Source: JBBDMU01 sp040878115 (lineage in GTDB: Bacteria; Bacteroidota; Rhodothermia; Balneolales; Natronogracilivirgulaceae). From it: 55,221 bases of DNA. Under the pieces are notes generated by a model. That model did not search any database. It was given only the letters and a program-made list of their open reading frames with translations, and was not told where the DNA came from. This document shows, one piece after another, positions 35,511-44,823 of the stretch. The translations under genes and the position numbers were made by a program. Numbering within the stretch: position 1 is the stretch's first letter; every line of letters begins with the position of its first letter. The DNA is taken from positions 1 through 55,221 of the forward strand of contig JBBDMV010000152.1 in assembly GCA_040878115.1 (NCBI GenBank), read 5' to 3'.

Positions 35511-36133
35511 AAGATATGCCGTTTGTGCCACAAGCAAGAGACGGTGCACAGGCAAAAATTTTTGATAAAAGAACCTGGTATTCCTTTATGCGATCCAAAG
35601 GTGCTATTTCCCAAATGCGAGGTTGTTAAAAATAGCCAGACGATGAGATCCGGAGGGTAAACCTTATCTATTCAGGCACTTATTAAGTTTTTTTAACTTT
35701 CTTCAAGAAATAACTTACCTTTCTCCATGCAGGATAGTTTTGTAATCAAAGTGGTTGATTTTTTACAACGGACCATCAACCTCGTTGGTGATTAACCACT
35801 TAAAATTGAGATGTAATTATGAATAAAATAGTCTATTCCATTGCCTTATATAGCGTAATATCCATAATTTTTCCCCGGAAATCCATGTTCTTTACAAAGA
35901 GAATGCAAAGATATGCTTTAAAGAAGGCTAGTACACCACTTCGTTATTTGGCCTTGCATTCTACCCTTGAACCAAGACGTTCGGTTAAAGTCATAAGGCT
36001 GTCTTGATGTTAAGAGGATAGTCTGAGCAAATTTTTCATGGTCTTATAAAAAACTGTTACTAAAAACCTTTTTTATTTTTTTACCTTGTTATAGCTTTCA
36101 GCCGAATCTGTTTCAGGTAGAATTAATACAATA
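35511..36133. other. Intergenic region with an inverted repeat
   Basis: No confident gene. A 37-codon frame at 35516-35629 (starting MPFVPQARDG, ending MRGC) could be a remnant or tiny protein. An inverted repeat AAGTGGTTGATT (35749-35760) / GATTAACCACTT (35790-35801) flanks a smaller CAAC-CTC-GTTG hairpin. A 62-codon frame at 35819-36007 has no recognisable features. The last 100 bp should include the promoter of the sigma-factor operon. Confidence 0.35.
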
Positions 36134-36742
36134 ATGGTAATTAATGTATTGTGGTTACTCCTTATTTTATTTGCAGCATCAGGCATTAGCCTGGACGACA
36201 AAGAATTGTCACGAAAGATCAGGAATGGTGATCATAATGCATTCCATAAGTTTTTTGATATTCATTATAACTCATTATTCCGGTTACTGGTTAGCCGGGG
36301 GCTTGATAAGGCATCGGCTGAAGATCTAATTCAGAAGGCGTTCGTGATTATCTGGGAAAAGCGTGCCGATATTGACGAAGAAAAGTCTTTGCGGGCATAC
36401 CTTTTTCGAACGGCGTATACGCGCATGCTGAATGAGATCAAATATAATACTCGTTTTGATGACGATGCTGACTTTCCTCAGCCTGAAGGAATGGAATCTC
36501 CTGAAGATCAGGCTCAGTATTCCCAGCTCATGAAAACCATTCATGAGATTGTTTCGAACATGCCGAAAAAGCGCAGCATGGTATTCGATTTCTGTTTCCT
36601 CCAGCAGTTTTCTTATAAGGAAGCCGCTGAGGCGATGGGGGTAAATGTTAAAACTGTCGAAAATCATATGGGTTTAGCTCTCAAGGAAGTTCGTACCGCT
36701 TTGAAGGAATTCAGATCTGAGAATCTGAGTGATATTGATTAG
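36134..36742 (+). CDS. ECF RNA polymerase sigma factor (FecI-like)
   Basis: Group IV sigma factor of the Bacteroidetes sigma-70 family type. Region 2 (about 25-95) has GDHNAFHKFFDIHYNSLFRLL and AEDLIQKAFVIIWEKR; region 4 (about 140-195) has the helix-turn-helix FSYKEAAEAMGVNVKTVENHMGLALK. It heads an operon with a lipoprotein, a FecR anti-sigma factor and a TonB receptor, so it is probably released by transenvelope signalling. The first ~19 residues (MVINVLWLLLILF...) are strongly hydrophobic and unusual for a sigma factor; the true start may be later at a non-ATG codon. Confidence 0.9.
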   Translation: MVINVLWLLLILFAASGISLDDKELSRKIRNGDHNAFHKFFDIHYNSLFRLLVSRGLDKASAEDLIQKAFVIIWEKRADIDEEKSLRAYLFRTAYTRMLNEIKYNTRFDDDADFPQPEGMESPEDQAQYSQLMKTIHEIVSNMPKKRSMVFDFCFLQQFSYKEAAEAMGVNVKTVENHMGLALKEVRTALKEFRSENLSDID

Positions 36743-36826
36743 CTGGAATATAAAAATATGTTTTTGCTGGGGGTAGAATAGCAGCAAATTTGTACTACAG
36801 GTGAAATAAGGCAAAGCTACACTTAA

Positions 36827-37894
36827 ATGAAAACCAACTCCGTAACAATATTTCTGGCGGCATGGGTCTTAGGGGCTTGTACCCTGAATGCTTTTGATGA
36901 AGATTCATCACTTAGCGAAGAAGACCTTCAGGCTGCAAGCCAGATAATCGTTGAGTCCTTGTCTGATCAGAGCTACGGGGTATTTTCCAGTCTGGATGAT
37001 GCTTTTAAAGTACCATATCAGGATACTTATTCCTATAACGATACTACCGGAGAACATACAACATCGTTTACCCGTGAAATCGATAAAGGTCCTGACGCTC
37101 AGCGCAATATGTACGCCGAAATAAAATACATTTATTACGGTGCCGATGGTGACTTCATCGAATTTCCCGATAGAGATCGCAGCCATATTGTATCGGTAAA
37201 ATTCTCAGCTTTACGTGAAGGCAATATATCAACTTCGCAGAATACTTCATCTTATGTTAGAACCGACGAATATGTAATAGACGGATTGGCGGAAGGCTCA
37301 TCGATAGCCATTGATGGGAAACATGGTGGAGCTGGTTCATTTCAGGGCAGCACTTCAGAAGGTGGTCAGTTTAACCGGAATTACACTATAGGCATTAACT
37401 TTATTAATATCCGGATTGATAAATCGCTTCCCGAAGCTAATTATAATCTTGGAGAGGGGATAACAGGCGCACTCACCCACGAACTCTCATTTGACCAGCA
37501 GCACGAGGATTCTAAAAATACAACCGGAACCGTTGAACTTGCCGGTGATGGCACAGCACTACTCAAATTCAAGGATTTCTCCGATTTAACCACCATCAAT
37601 TTGAGGGATGGAAAACCTCTGGGTAATGATGAATTTGAAGGCCGCGTAAAATCGATAAAGGTTCCGGCAAATTTTATTATCCTAACTAGCGGCCAGCGAA
37701 TTAAGATAAATTCCGACACAGAGATCGACGGCGGAGGCGATTACTCAAGTCTTCAGCAAGCCAACGATGCCATTGGGCGCGGAGTAAAAGTAACCGCATC
37801 CGGTGTAGCCTTGAGGCATGGTGCTTCCAATAACTTCACCGCAACAGAACTGGCCCTGGAAGTGAGTTTTAAGCTTGGAGAAACTAATGAATAA
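36827..37894 (+). CDS. Lipoprotein with DUF5666-like C-terminal domain
   Basis: 355 residues. The N-terminus is a lipoprotein signal with lipobox LGAC (Cys18), so the protein is lipid-anchored in the envelope. The middle is beta-rich and of unrecognised family. The C-terminal part (about 268-348; FEGRVKSIKVPANFIILTSG..IKINSDTEI...GVKVTASG) has the pattern of DUF5666 domains. It lies between the sigma factor and its FecR, 46 bp upstream of fecR, which suggests a role in signal sensing or as an output of the system. Confidence 0.75.
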   Translation: MKTNSVTIFLAAWVLGACTLNAFDEDSSLSEEDLQAASQIIVESLSDQSYGVFSSLDDAFKVPYQDTYSYNDTTGEHTTSFTREIDKGPDAQRNMYAEIKYIYYGADGDFIEFPDRDRSHIVSVKFSALREGNISTSQNTSSYVRTDEYVIDGLAEGSSIAIDGKHGGAGSFQGSTSEGGQFNRNYTIGINFINIRIDKSLPEANYNLGEGITGALTHELSFDQQHEDSKNTTGTVELAGDGTALLKFKDFSDLTTINLRDGKPLGNDEFEGRVKSIKVPANFIILTSGQRIKINSDTEIDGGGDYSSLQQANDAIGRGVKVTASGVALRHGASNNFTATELALEVSFKLGETNE

Positions 37895-37940
37895 CTCTGG
37901 AACAGATTCATCTTACGATGAGTCGTTTTAATTTTATACT

Positions 37941-38894
37941 ATGGCAACTAATAAATTATCAGCAAACGACCAGGATCTTATATTAGCCCGAAAGCTCGAG
38001 AAGTTTATTCGTGAAAATCGAAATTTAGCGGAAATAGATGATGCCGTAATTTCAGATTTATTGGCGTACCGGCAAAATTGCAAGGCTAATTCAATGTCTG
38101 TTTCAGCGAACGGACAGGCTGTATGGGCCAGAATTGAAAAAGAAACGGCTCCTGTTTCAGCAACTAGCTATTTTCTGACCAATCAGTGGGCCTGGGCAAC
38201 TGCGGCAATTATTTTAGTCGCGGCATTCACCGCTATCTTTTTTGTTATTCAGCCGGGGCAATCTACATTGCTAGCTGAAACGGGAACACAAATGGAATTG
38301 GTCCAGCTTAGGGATGGAAGTGAAGTTACACTTCGTCCTCATTCCAGCCTTTATGAAGTGCAGTATAGTGATGAAGCGCAACGTTACCAGCTTAGCGGAG
38401 AGGGATATTTCTCGGTTGCATCCGCCTCAGATCGCATTTTCTCAGTGGAGTCAGAACATGGACGTGCGGAAGTGCTGGGTACAGATTTTGTTATGCGGGA
38501 TTGGGGCGGAATTACCCGGGTTTACCTGAAGGAAGGCTTGGTGCGATTTGAAACATCTGACCGCAGCCAATCTGTAATATTACAGCCCGGACAATCATCA
38601 GCTATCTCTTCTGCCGATGGCCTGTTCGAAACGGACACCGCTGATAGTACAGAATATATGGGTTGGACGCGCAACGAATTAACTTTCTTGAGTCGTCCTG
38701 CAAGTTTCGTGTTCAGCGAACTTGAGCATCACTTTCAGATAACCATTGAAGCCTCCGAAGCTATAATGAACGAGATCCTGGGAGGGACCATTTCTTTGGA
38801 TGAGCGCAAGCAGAGTTTGAAAGATCTTGGTGACGTTCTAAATGGCCAATTTGTCACTAAAGATGAAAAAACCTATACGTTCATTCTCAACTAA
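37941..38894 (+). CDS. FecR-family anti-sigma factor
   Basis: 317-residue inner-membrane regulator. The cytoplasmic N-terminus (about 1-80) is followed by one membrane helix (about 83-103, WAWATAAIILVAAF), a periplasmic FecR domain (about 110-210; LRDGSEVTLRPHSSL, GEGYFSVA, VLGTDFVM, LQPGQSSAIS) and a C-terminal DUF4974-type domain (about 245-315). It should hold the ECF sigma factor until the receptor signals. Its stop codon abuts the receptor start. Confidence 0.92.
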   Translation: MATNKLSANDQDLILARKLEKFIRENRNLAEIDDAVISDLLAYRQNCKANSMSVSANGQAVWARIEKETAPVSATSYFLTNQWAWATAAIILVAAFTAIFFVIQPGQSTLLAETGTQMELVQLRDGSEVTLRPHSSLYEVQYSDEAQRYQLSGEGYFSVASASDRIFSVESEHGRAEVLGTDFVMRDWGGITRVYLKEGLVRFETSDRSQSVILQPGQSSAISSADGLFETDTADSTEYMGWTRNELTFLSRPASFVFSELEHHFQITIEASEAIMNEILGGTISLDERKQSLKDLGDVLNGQFVTKDEKTYTFILN

Positions 38895-41555
38895 ATGCCA
38901 GTTTGTGACTTGCGAGATCTGAAATACGGATTTTCTTTTCCATGTTTGATTATTTTCAGCTTTTTGTTCTTTAGCCAACAGGCAAATGCTCAAAAAGCTG
39001 AAAATGCGCTATTGCTAGATGTAATATCAAATCTTAAATCTAAAACGCCCTTCAGATTTTTATACCGGGAAAGCCTGATCAGCACGATTCGCGTATCGGT
39101 GGACCCGGGTGATGAAGATTTCTTTAAAGACCTTCGCAAACAACTTAAACCACATGGCATTGATGTTCGCGTGGATAGTAGCCGGTATCAGGTTCTTTTA
39201 CTTCAGTCTTCCGATCTCCCGGCCCAGGCAGGATTGGTTGACATTACCGGTTATGTAGTGGATGCTCAAACCGGAGAACGGCTTCCTTATGCCACGGTTA
39301 CCTGGAGCGAAACCGGTCGGACGAAGGGTATTGCTGCAGGTAACACCGGCTTATTCCGCATAACTAAAAAAAACCTTGAGTCCAGCTTAACAATCAGGAT
39401 ATCTTTCATAGGTTATGAAACCGAAGAGATAACGCTGGACCTGGTTAATAACCCGCAGCCACAAGGAATAACCATAAGGTTGACGCCGAAGGTTATGTCA
39501 GGTGCGGACATTTTGGTTACAGGCATTTCCTATTATGCTAACATAGACTCCAGTCTCTCCGGGCTGGTCAATACCGGTCAGTTTAGCCCGCTTGGTGAAA
39601 CCAATGCTGTTCGTGCTTTGCAGGTATTGCCGTCAAGCAGCATTGGTACGGCCATGAATGACGGTTTAAACATCCGCGGCAGCAACCCCGACGGCTTTCA
39701 GGTATTCCTGGATGGAATGAGCATTTTCAACCAAAACCACCTTTTTGGCCTGCTTGATAGTTTCAATGCGGATGTCATTCAAACAAATTATTATTTTTAT
39801 GATGTGACGCCCGCCCAATTTCAGTCTTCTACAGGCGGGACACTCTCTTTGCTCACCCGAACGGGTTCACAGCATGGGATCGGGGCAAATGCCGGAGCCA
39901 GTAATTCCAGTTTCAAGACCACGGTGGAAGGGCCCATTAAAAAAGGGCAGAGCAGCTGGCTCATCTCTGCCCGCAATTCCTATATGAATTCGTTACCCTG
40001 GTTCAACAATCCTGACCTTATCAAATGGGGCCTTGATATTGACCGGCCCAAAAGGATTTTGGGAGATGACCTTACTGACCTGAATGCGGAACTGGTGGAA
40101 ACCGGAGATTCCGAAGCACATTTTTTTGATTTGCACGGCAAAGTTTATCACGAGGGAAGAACAGGCAGCCGGTTAATGGCCAGTGTTTATTACGGAGGGG
40201 ATCGTACACGTCAAAGCGCATTTCGCCAGGCCAGGGTCTTTTCATCGGATAACGTATTTGAAGCTCAGGATGTCGAGACCATAAACGATTGGGGCAACTT
40301 TATGGGCAGCGTCCATTTACAGCGTGAGTTGACGGAGCGAATTTACAGTCACAGCATGGCCGGTATCAGCGCATACGCAACTAATTTCTCAAAAGATGAT
40401 TTTGTTTATACCCGATCAACCGAGAGGAACGATATAAAAGAGGTGAGCATGTTCACCTTCCCTTTCACTACCCAAAGCACGCTTAATGAGATCAAAGCAG
40501 AACAATCGCTGGATATCAGTTTCACATCATTTGACGCGACGATCGGAGCAACGTATTTATATTATCTGGGTGATTATATGGAGGATTCATTTGACCGCCA
40601 GGGTTTCTTTAACAGAATGAGCTCCAGCCAGGTTGACGCTTTTGTCCAGACGGACTTTCTGCAGCTTAATCCGGTGCAGCTGGAAATGGGGAATCGCATT
40701 CATTATTATTCGAATGGAAATTACTTAAGATGGTCACCACGCCTCAAGCTTCGCTTGTTTCCTGATTCAGCTATATCTCTGGGAGTAGGATTCAGTCGAA
40801 ATCACCAGTTCTTACACCGGGTTGGTTTTGCCAATGCGGTAACTTCGGATGTCTGGATACTCAGTGATGATGAGCAGCCGCCTTCGTCGGTGAACCACTT
40901 CTCCGGCGGGATTTATTTTCAGCCAATTCACCATAGTTATTTGCAAATTGAAGCCTATCTTAAAGAGTACCAGAACCTGAGATTGCATGAGATCAATACC
41001 CAAACATTGGGCAACACTTTTGCGAAAATGCCCTGGTTTTATGAAAATTCAGGTAAAGGAAGGGGGGTTGAAATGTTAATGAGAAATCAGATTACACGAT
41101 TTCTAGCTATTTCACAGTCCTACACGCTTTCAAGCATGGAATTGCAAAATCCATATATACTTGAAGGCGATACATATTATGCGGATTGGGATCGAAGGCA
41201 TAGTTATTCTTCAACTCTGGAGTTTGAGTTTGCCAGGGACCTTTCGGTCAACCTCTCATGGATCTATGCAACGGGATCGCCCAACAAACTCGCTGATTCG
41301 GAGATTCATGGCCGAGAGCGTCTGGCAAACTATCGTAGAGTTGATTTATCTATGCATTATGCACGTCAACTTTACCAGGGCCAGCTTGAGTTGAAGCTTT
41401 CAGCCTTCAATCTGTTGAATCACCAGAATACCTGGTACCGTAAATACAATCTGGCCATTGACAGCAGTAGATCACCCGCCAGGCTGGCTACAGTACCCAT
41501 GGATGTTTATGATCTTGGCTTTCATCCATCTTTTGAAATAGTATTTTCTTTTTAA
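38895..41555 (+). CDS. STN-domain TonB-dependent receptor (signal transducing)
   Basis: 886 residues. A signal peptide (cleavage after ANA, about residue 32) leads into an STN secretin/TonB domain (about 36-105), a carboxypeptidase-regulatory-like beta domain (about 115-185; ITGYVVDAQTGERLPYATVTW), a plug (about 205-330; LQVLPSSSIGTAMNDGLNIRGSNPDGFQVFLDGM) and a long barrel. The STN domain is what contacts FecR in cell-surface signalling receptors. The ATG follows the fecR stop with no gap. The ligand is unknown. Confidence 0.93.
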   Translation: MPVCDLRDLKYGFSFPCLIIFSFLFFSQQANAQKAENALLLDVISNLKSKTPFRFLYRESLISTIRVSVDPGDEDFFKDLRKQLKPHGIDVRVDSSRYQVLLLQSSDLPAQAGLVDITGYVVDAQTGERLPYATVTWSETGRTKGIAAGNTGLFRITKKNLESSLTIRISFIGYETEEITLDLVNNPQPQGITIRLTPKVMSGADILVTGISYYANIDSSLSGLVNTGQFSPLGETNAVRALQVLPSSSIGTAMNDGLNIRGSNPDGFQVFLDGMSIFNQNHLFGLLDSFNADVIQTNYYFYDVTPAQFQSSTGGTLSLLTRTGSQHGIGANAGASNSSFKTTVEGPIKKGQSSWLISARNSYMNSLPWFNNPDLIKWGLDIDRPKRILGDDLTDLNAELVETGDSEAHFFDLHGKVYHEGRTGSRLMASVYYGGDRTRQSAFRQARVFSSDNVFEAQDVETINDWGNFMGSVHLQRELTERIYSHSMAGISAYATNFSKDDFVYTRSTERNDIKEVSMFTFPFTTQSTLNEIKAEQSLDISFTSFDATIGATYLYYLGDYMEDSFDRQGFFNRMSSSQVDAFVQTDFLQLNPVQLEMGNRIHYYSNGNYLRWSPRLKLRLFPDSAISLGVGFSRNHQFLHRVGFANAVTSDVWILSDDEQPPSSVNHFSGGIYFQPIHHSYLQIEAYLKEYQNLRLHEINTQTLGNTFAKMPWFYENSGKGRGVEMLMRNQITRFLAISQSYTLSSMELQNPYILEGDTYYADWDRRHSYSSTLEFEFARDLSVNLSWIYATGSPNKLADSEIHGRERLANYRRVDLSMHYARQLYQGQLELKLSAFNLLNHQNTWYRKYNLAIDSSRSPARLATVPMDVYDLGFHPSFEIVFSF

Positions 41556-41576
41556 TTAATACAGGCAAATCAAAAG

Positions 41577-41612
41577 AAAGCCAGCCCGGTTAGGGGATCC
41601 GGGACTGGCTTT
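41577..41612. terminator. Strong hairpin after the TonB receptor operon
   Basis: AAAGCCAGCCCGG and CCGGGACTGGCTTT form a GC-rich stem of about 12 bp with a single-base offset around a 9-nt loop, 21 bp after the receptor stop. On the minus strand it is followed by a T-rich stretch, so it can also end the small lipoprotein transcript. Confidence 0.65.
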
Positions 41613-41674
41613 GGCAGATAGAAAAAGTAACGTCATCCTTCAACGTAATTACTTTCTCTATCGTGAATAATATG

Positions 41675-41971
41675 TTAATCAGCTATACGCATTAAACTTT
41701 CTCCGTATTCTCCTTGCTGAAGGGAAGTATAAATATCCGGAGTACCTGATATTGTTTCAGGTCTTATATCTTTACTGGTATTATCAGTGTCTCCATTTTC
41801 TTGCTCTAACATGTCCCCTTGTAGTTTCACTATGGTAAATAGTGAAGCTTCAGATCGCTTCCCCTGGATATTGGCATTACTTGTTTCCTGCGAGCAGGCA
41901 AGTAACATCATGGTGCATGATAACAGGAAGATCATAGTCAGGATAATAAAAATATTAAAGCCGGATCTCAT
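41675..41971 (-). CDS. Small predicted lipoprotein
   Basis: 98 residues from the ATG at 41971. There is a long hydrophobic signal segment (FNIFIILTMIFLLSCTMMLLAC) with a good lipobox LLAC, then a short hydrophilic mature part rich in Gln, Glu, Asp and Thr with no recognised domain. The signal peptide makes this strand more credible than the overlapping antisense frame. Function unknown. Confidence 0.5.
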   Translation of the reverse strand: MRSGFNIFIILTMIFLLSCTMMLLACSQETSNANIQGKRSEASLFTIVKLQGDMLEQENGDTDNTSKDIRPETISGTPDIYTSLQQGEYGESLMRIAD

Positions 41972-42393
41972 ACCGTTCTTGTTTGTTAGCAACTTGTTTA
42001 ATGGTTATACAAACAAGCCTGGTCGTCACCCCCAGCCCCTTGTGTTTTTTGCAGGACGATGGGAAGTATTTGAAAATAATTGTTCCGAAAATAAAAAAGC
42101 CGAATCAAAAAACAGGGATGGAAATAGTAATGGGCACAAAGTTTTTATCAGGCTGATACCACGGTAAATGGCTCGTACCTGATTCCATCAGCTTTGAAGA
42201 TGGCATATTGCTAATATTATTAATCTTTCAAGATTTTTTTAGTGTCGGGTAAGAAAAATCTAATCTAACTGTTATATGTCTCACGGTTTATTTTGGCAGG
42301 TGATAAATTGATTCGCCTCAATACTAATTTTTCATCGTTAAAATCGCTATTTTTTATAAGCTGTATTATTTTCAGTAAATTTTAAAAGTTTTC
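41972..42393. other. Intergenic region upstream of lepA
   Basis: About 420 bp between divergent small lipoprotein and lepA genes. I see no convincing gene. It must contain promoters for both directions, but no clear -33/-7 pair was found. Confidence 0.4.
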
Positions 42394-44190
42394 ATGGACC
42401 ATATCCGCAACTTTTGCATAATCGCCCATATTGACCACGGTAAATCAACGCTGGCCGACCGCCTACTGGAACGTACCGGTGCCATTACCGAAAGGGAAAT
42501 GCATGAACAGATACTTGATGATATGGACCTTGAGCGTGAACGTGGCATCACCATTAAAAGTCATGCTATCAAAATGGATTACAAAGCATTGGATGGTAAA
42601 TCTTATGTTTTTAATCTGATCGATACGCCCGGCCATGTCGATTTTTCATACGAAGTTTCCAGAGCTTTGAAAGCTTGTGAGGGCGCTTTGCTCGTTGTGG
42701 ATGCTTCACAAGGTGTGGAAGCACAGACTATTTCCAACCTTTATCAGGCAATAGATCAGGACCTCGAAATAATACCCGTGCTTAACAAAATCGATTTGCC
42801 TGGCGCTGATGTAGATGGAATTTCCCAGCAGATCATGGACCTGATAGGATGTACAAAAGAGGAAATCCTGCACGTATCGGGAAAAACCGGCATGGGAGTA
42901 GACGAGTTGCTGGAAGCTATCGTGCAACGGGTACCCGAACCAACCGGAGATGTCGAAAAGCCGCTACGTGCCCTTATTTTCGATTCTATCTTCAATGCTT
43001 ACCGTGGCTCTGTGGTTTACGTTCGCATTATGGACGGAGAGTTAAAAACGGGTGACAAGATTCGTTTTATGGCAACTGAAAAAGATCACAGTGCGGATGA
43101 GATAGGTTATTTGCGATTGAAGCCGGAAGTTGCAAAGTCTCTTAAAGCAGGGGAAGTCGGTTATATTATCGGTGGTGTAAAGACCCTTGACGATACCAAG
43201 GTCGGTGATACCATCACCAGGATTGATAATCCATCTAAAGAACCGATACCGGGTTATAAAGAAGTTAAACCGATGGTTTTTAGTGGTATGTATCCTACCA
43301 ATACAGATGATTTCGAAAATTTGCGCGCAGCGTTGGAAAAACTTCAACTTAATGACGCTTCTTTGAACTTTATACCGGAGTCGTCCGTAGCTCTTGGGTT
43401 CGGGTTCAGGGCTGGTTTTCTGGGCATGCTCCATATGGAGATCATTCAGGAGCGGTTAGATCGTGAATTTAACATGGATATCATCACCACTGTACCCAAT
43501 GTGAGATATACCATATATAAAGAGACTGGTGATGAAATTGTAATAGACAATCCCAGCGAGATGCCGGATGCCGGATCTATAGAAGCGATTTACGAGCCCT
43601 ATATAAAAGCTCAGATCATCACGCCGGCTGAGTACATTGGCGCTGTTATGAAACTTTGCGAGGAGCGAAGGGGTGTTTACGTAAATACAACTTATCTGGA
43701 TACCAATCGGGTTGATATCACTTACGAGTTGCCCCTTGGAGAAATCGTTTTTGATTTTTATGACAAGCTAAAAAGCAACACCCGCGGTTACGCTTCCCTG
43801 GATTATGAGTTTATCGAGAATCGTAAAGGCGATATGGTCCGTCTTGATATTCTGCTAAACGGCGAACCTGTTGATGCTCTCTCAAGCATTGTGCATAGGG
43901 CTAAGGCTTATGAATGGGGTCGCAGACTGTGCGGCAAGCTCAAGGAATTGATACCCCGCCAAATGTATGAAGTTATTATTCAGGGCGCTATCGGATCTAA
44001 AATAATAGCTCGTGATACCATCAGAGCCATGAGAAAGGATGTAACTGCAAAATGTTATGGCGGTGATATTAGTCGAAAAAGAAAATTATTGGAAAAACAA
44101 AAAGAAGGTAAGAAACGTATGAAGCAGGTGGGGAGCGTTGAAATCCCACAAGAAGCCTTCCTCGCTGTGTTATCCATGGACAATGATTAA
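42394..44190 (+). CDS. lepA: Elongation factor 4 (LepA)
   Basis: Ribosome-associated GTPase that back-translocates or remodels stalled ribosomes. The G domain shows G1 AHIDHGKST, G2 GITIKS, G3 DTPGHVDF, G4 NKIDLP and G5 SGKTGMG, followed by domains II-V and the LepA-specific C-terminus (KRMKQVGSVEIPQEAFLAVL). The 598-residue length is standard. It precedes a secreted protein and lepB, recalling the classical lepA-lepB pairing. Confidence 0.97.
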   Translation: MDHIRNFCIIAHIDHGKSTLADRLLERTGAITEREMHEQILDDMDLERERGITIKSHAIKMDYKALDGKSYVFNLIDTPGHVDFSYEVSRALKACEGALLVVDASQGVEAQTISNLYQAIDQDLEIIPVLNKIDLPGADVDGISQQIMDLIGCTKEEILHVSGKTGMGVDELLEAIVQRVPEPTGDVEKPLRALIFDSIFNAYRGSVVYVRIMDGELKTGDKIRFMATEKDHSADEIGYLRLKPEVAKSLKAGEVGYIIGGVKTLDDTKVGDTITRIDNPSKEPIPGYKEVKPMVFSGMYPTNTDDFENLRAALEKLQLNDASLNFIPESSVALGFGFRAGFLGMLHMEIIQERLDREFNMDIITTVPNVRYTIYKETGDEIVIDNPSEMPDAGSIEAIYEPYIKAQIITPAEYIGAVMKLCEERRGVYVNTTYLDTNRVDITYELPLGEIVFDFYDKLKSNTRGYASLDYEFIENRKGDMVRLDILLNGEPVDALSSIVHRAKAYEWGRRLCGKLKELIPRQMYEVIIQGAIGSKIIARDTIRAMRKDVTAKCYGGDISRKRKLLEKQKEGKKRMKQVGSVEIPQEAFLAVLSMDND

Positions 44191-44201
44191 TTTGAATTTA
44201 T

Positions 44202-44774
44202 ATGCGTTTTATACTATTACCACTTTTGTTTCTTATCTACCCCATTCAGGATACCCTGGCTCAGGATGATCCATTCAGTAAGCCTGAATTTGAAAAAGTC
44301 ACCAAAGCTGAGCGGTCAGAATTTCAGAATAGGTTTAGTGATATAAATTGGTCTGGTGCCGGTTTCAGTGGCCGGGTAGTGATCGACCATATACCTACCA
44401 GTGAAATCAGAGCACGACTTGAAAGGGTTTTTGGCGAGCCAACCCAGAGGGTTGATGACCTGATTAATCAAAGCGACTTCAGGCCAGGTCATTATATTCA
44501 ATTTGAATACTGGTTCATTGTTAATGGGTCTATACCACTTATGATCCTCGATGTGGACGGTCCTTTTGGTAATGGCTTGGTATATGCCGGCGCAAGTCGT
44601 TACATTGATTTGATGCCCGAAATTAAAAGAACATTATCTACAGACTTAATGGAAGTGGACCAGCTTGGTAATTACCATGACTATTATTACGATCTGGACA
44701 ATGAAGACTGGTACAGGGTTGGATATGAAGATGGAACGTTTAACAGTGAAGAAATTTCTGAACCAAAATGGTGA
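44202..44774 (+). CDS. Secreted protein of unknown function
   Basis: 190 residues with a clear signal peptide (RFILLPLLFLIYPIQDTLAQ, cleavage after LAQ). The mature part is acidic and rich in Asp and Tyr, with YRVGYEDGTFNSEEI near the end; I recognise no domain. It starts 11 bp after lepA and precedes lepB by 49 bp, so it is probably cotranscribed with both. Confidence 0.72.
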   Translation: MRFILLPLLFLIYPIQDTLAQDDPFSKPEFEKVTKAERSEFQNRFSDINWSGAGFSGRVVIDHIPTSEIRARLERVFGEPTQRVDDLINQSDFRPGHYIQFEYWFIVNGSIPLMILDVDGPFGNGLVYAGASRYIDLMPEIKRTLSTDLMEVDQLGNYHDYYYDLDNEDWYRVGYEDGTFNSEEISEPKW

Positions 44775-44823
44775 AACTCCATCATCCACAATCCCCAATA
44801 CAGAAGAATTACATAACAGATAA

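Noticed and set aside
35819..36007. 62-codon frame before the sigma factor
   Set aside because: No recognisable features. Kept only as a mention in the intergenic entry.
41787..42167. 126-codon plus-strand reading frame opposite the small lipoprotein
   Set aside because: Its composition is unprotein-like, and the minus strand has a proper lipoprotein signal peptide over the same bases.
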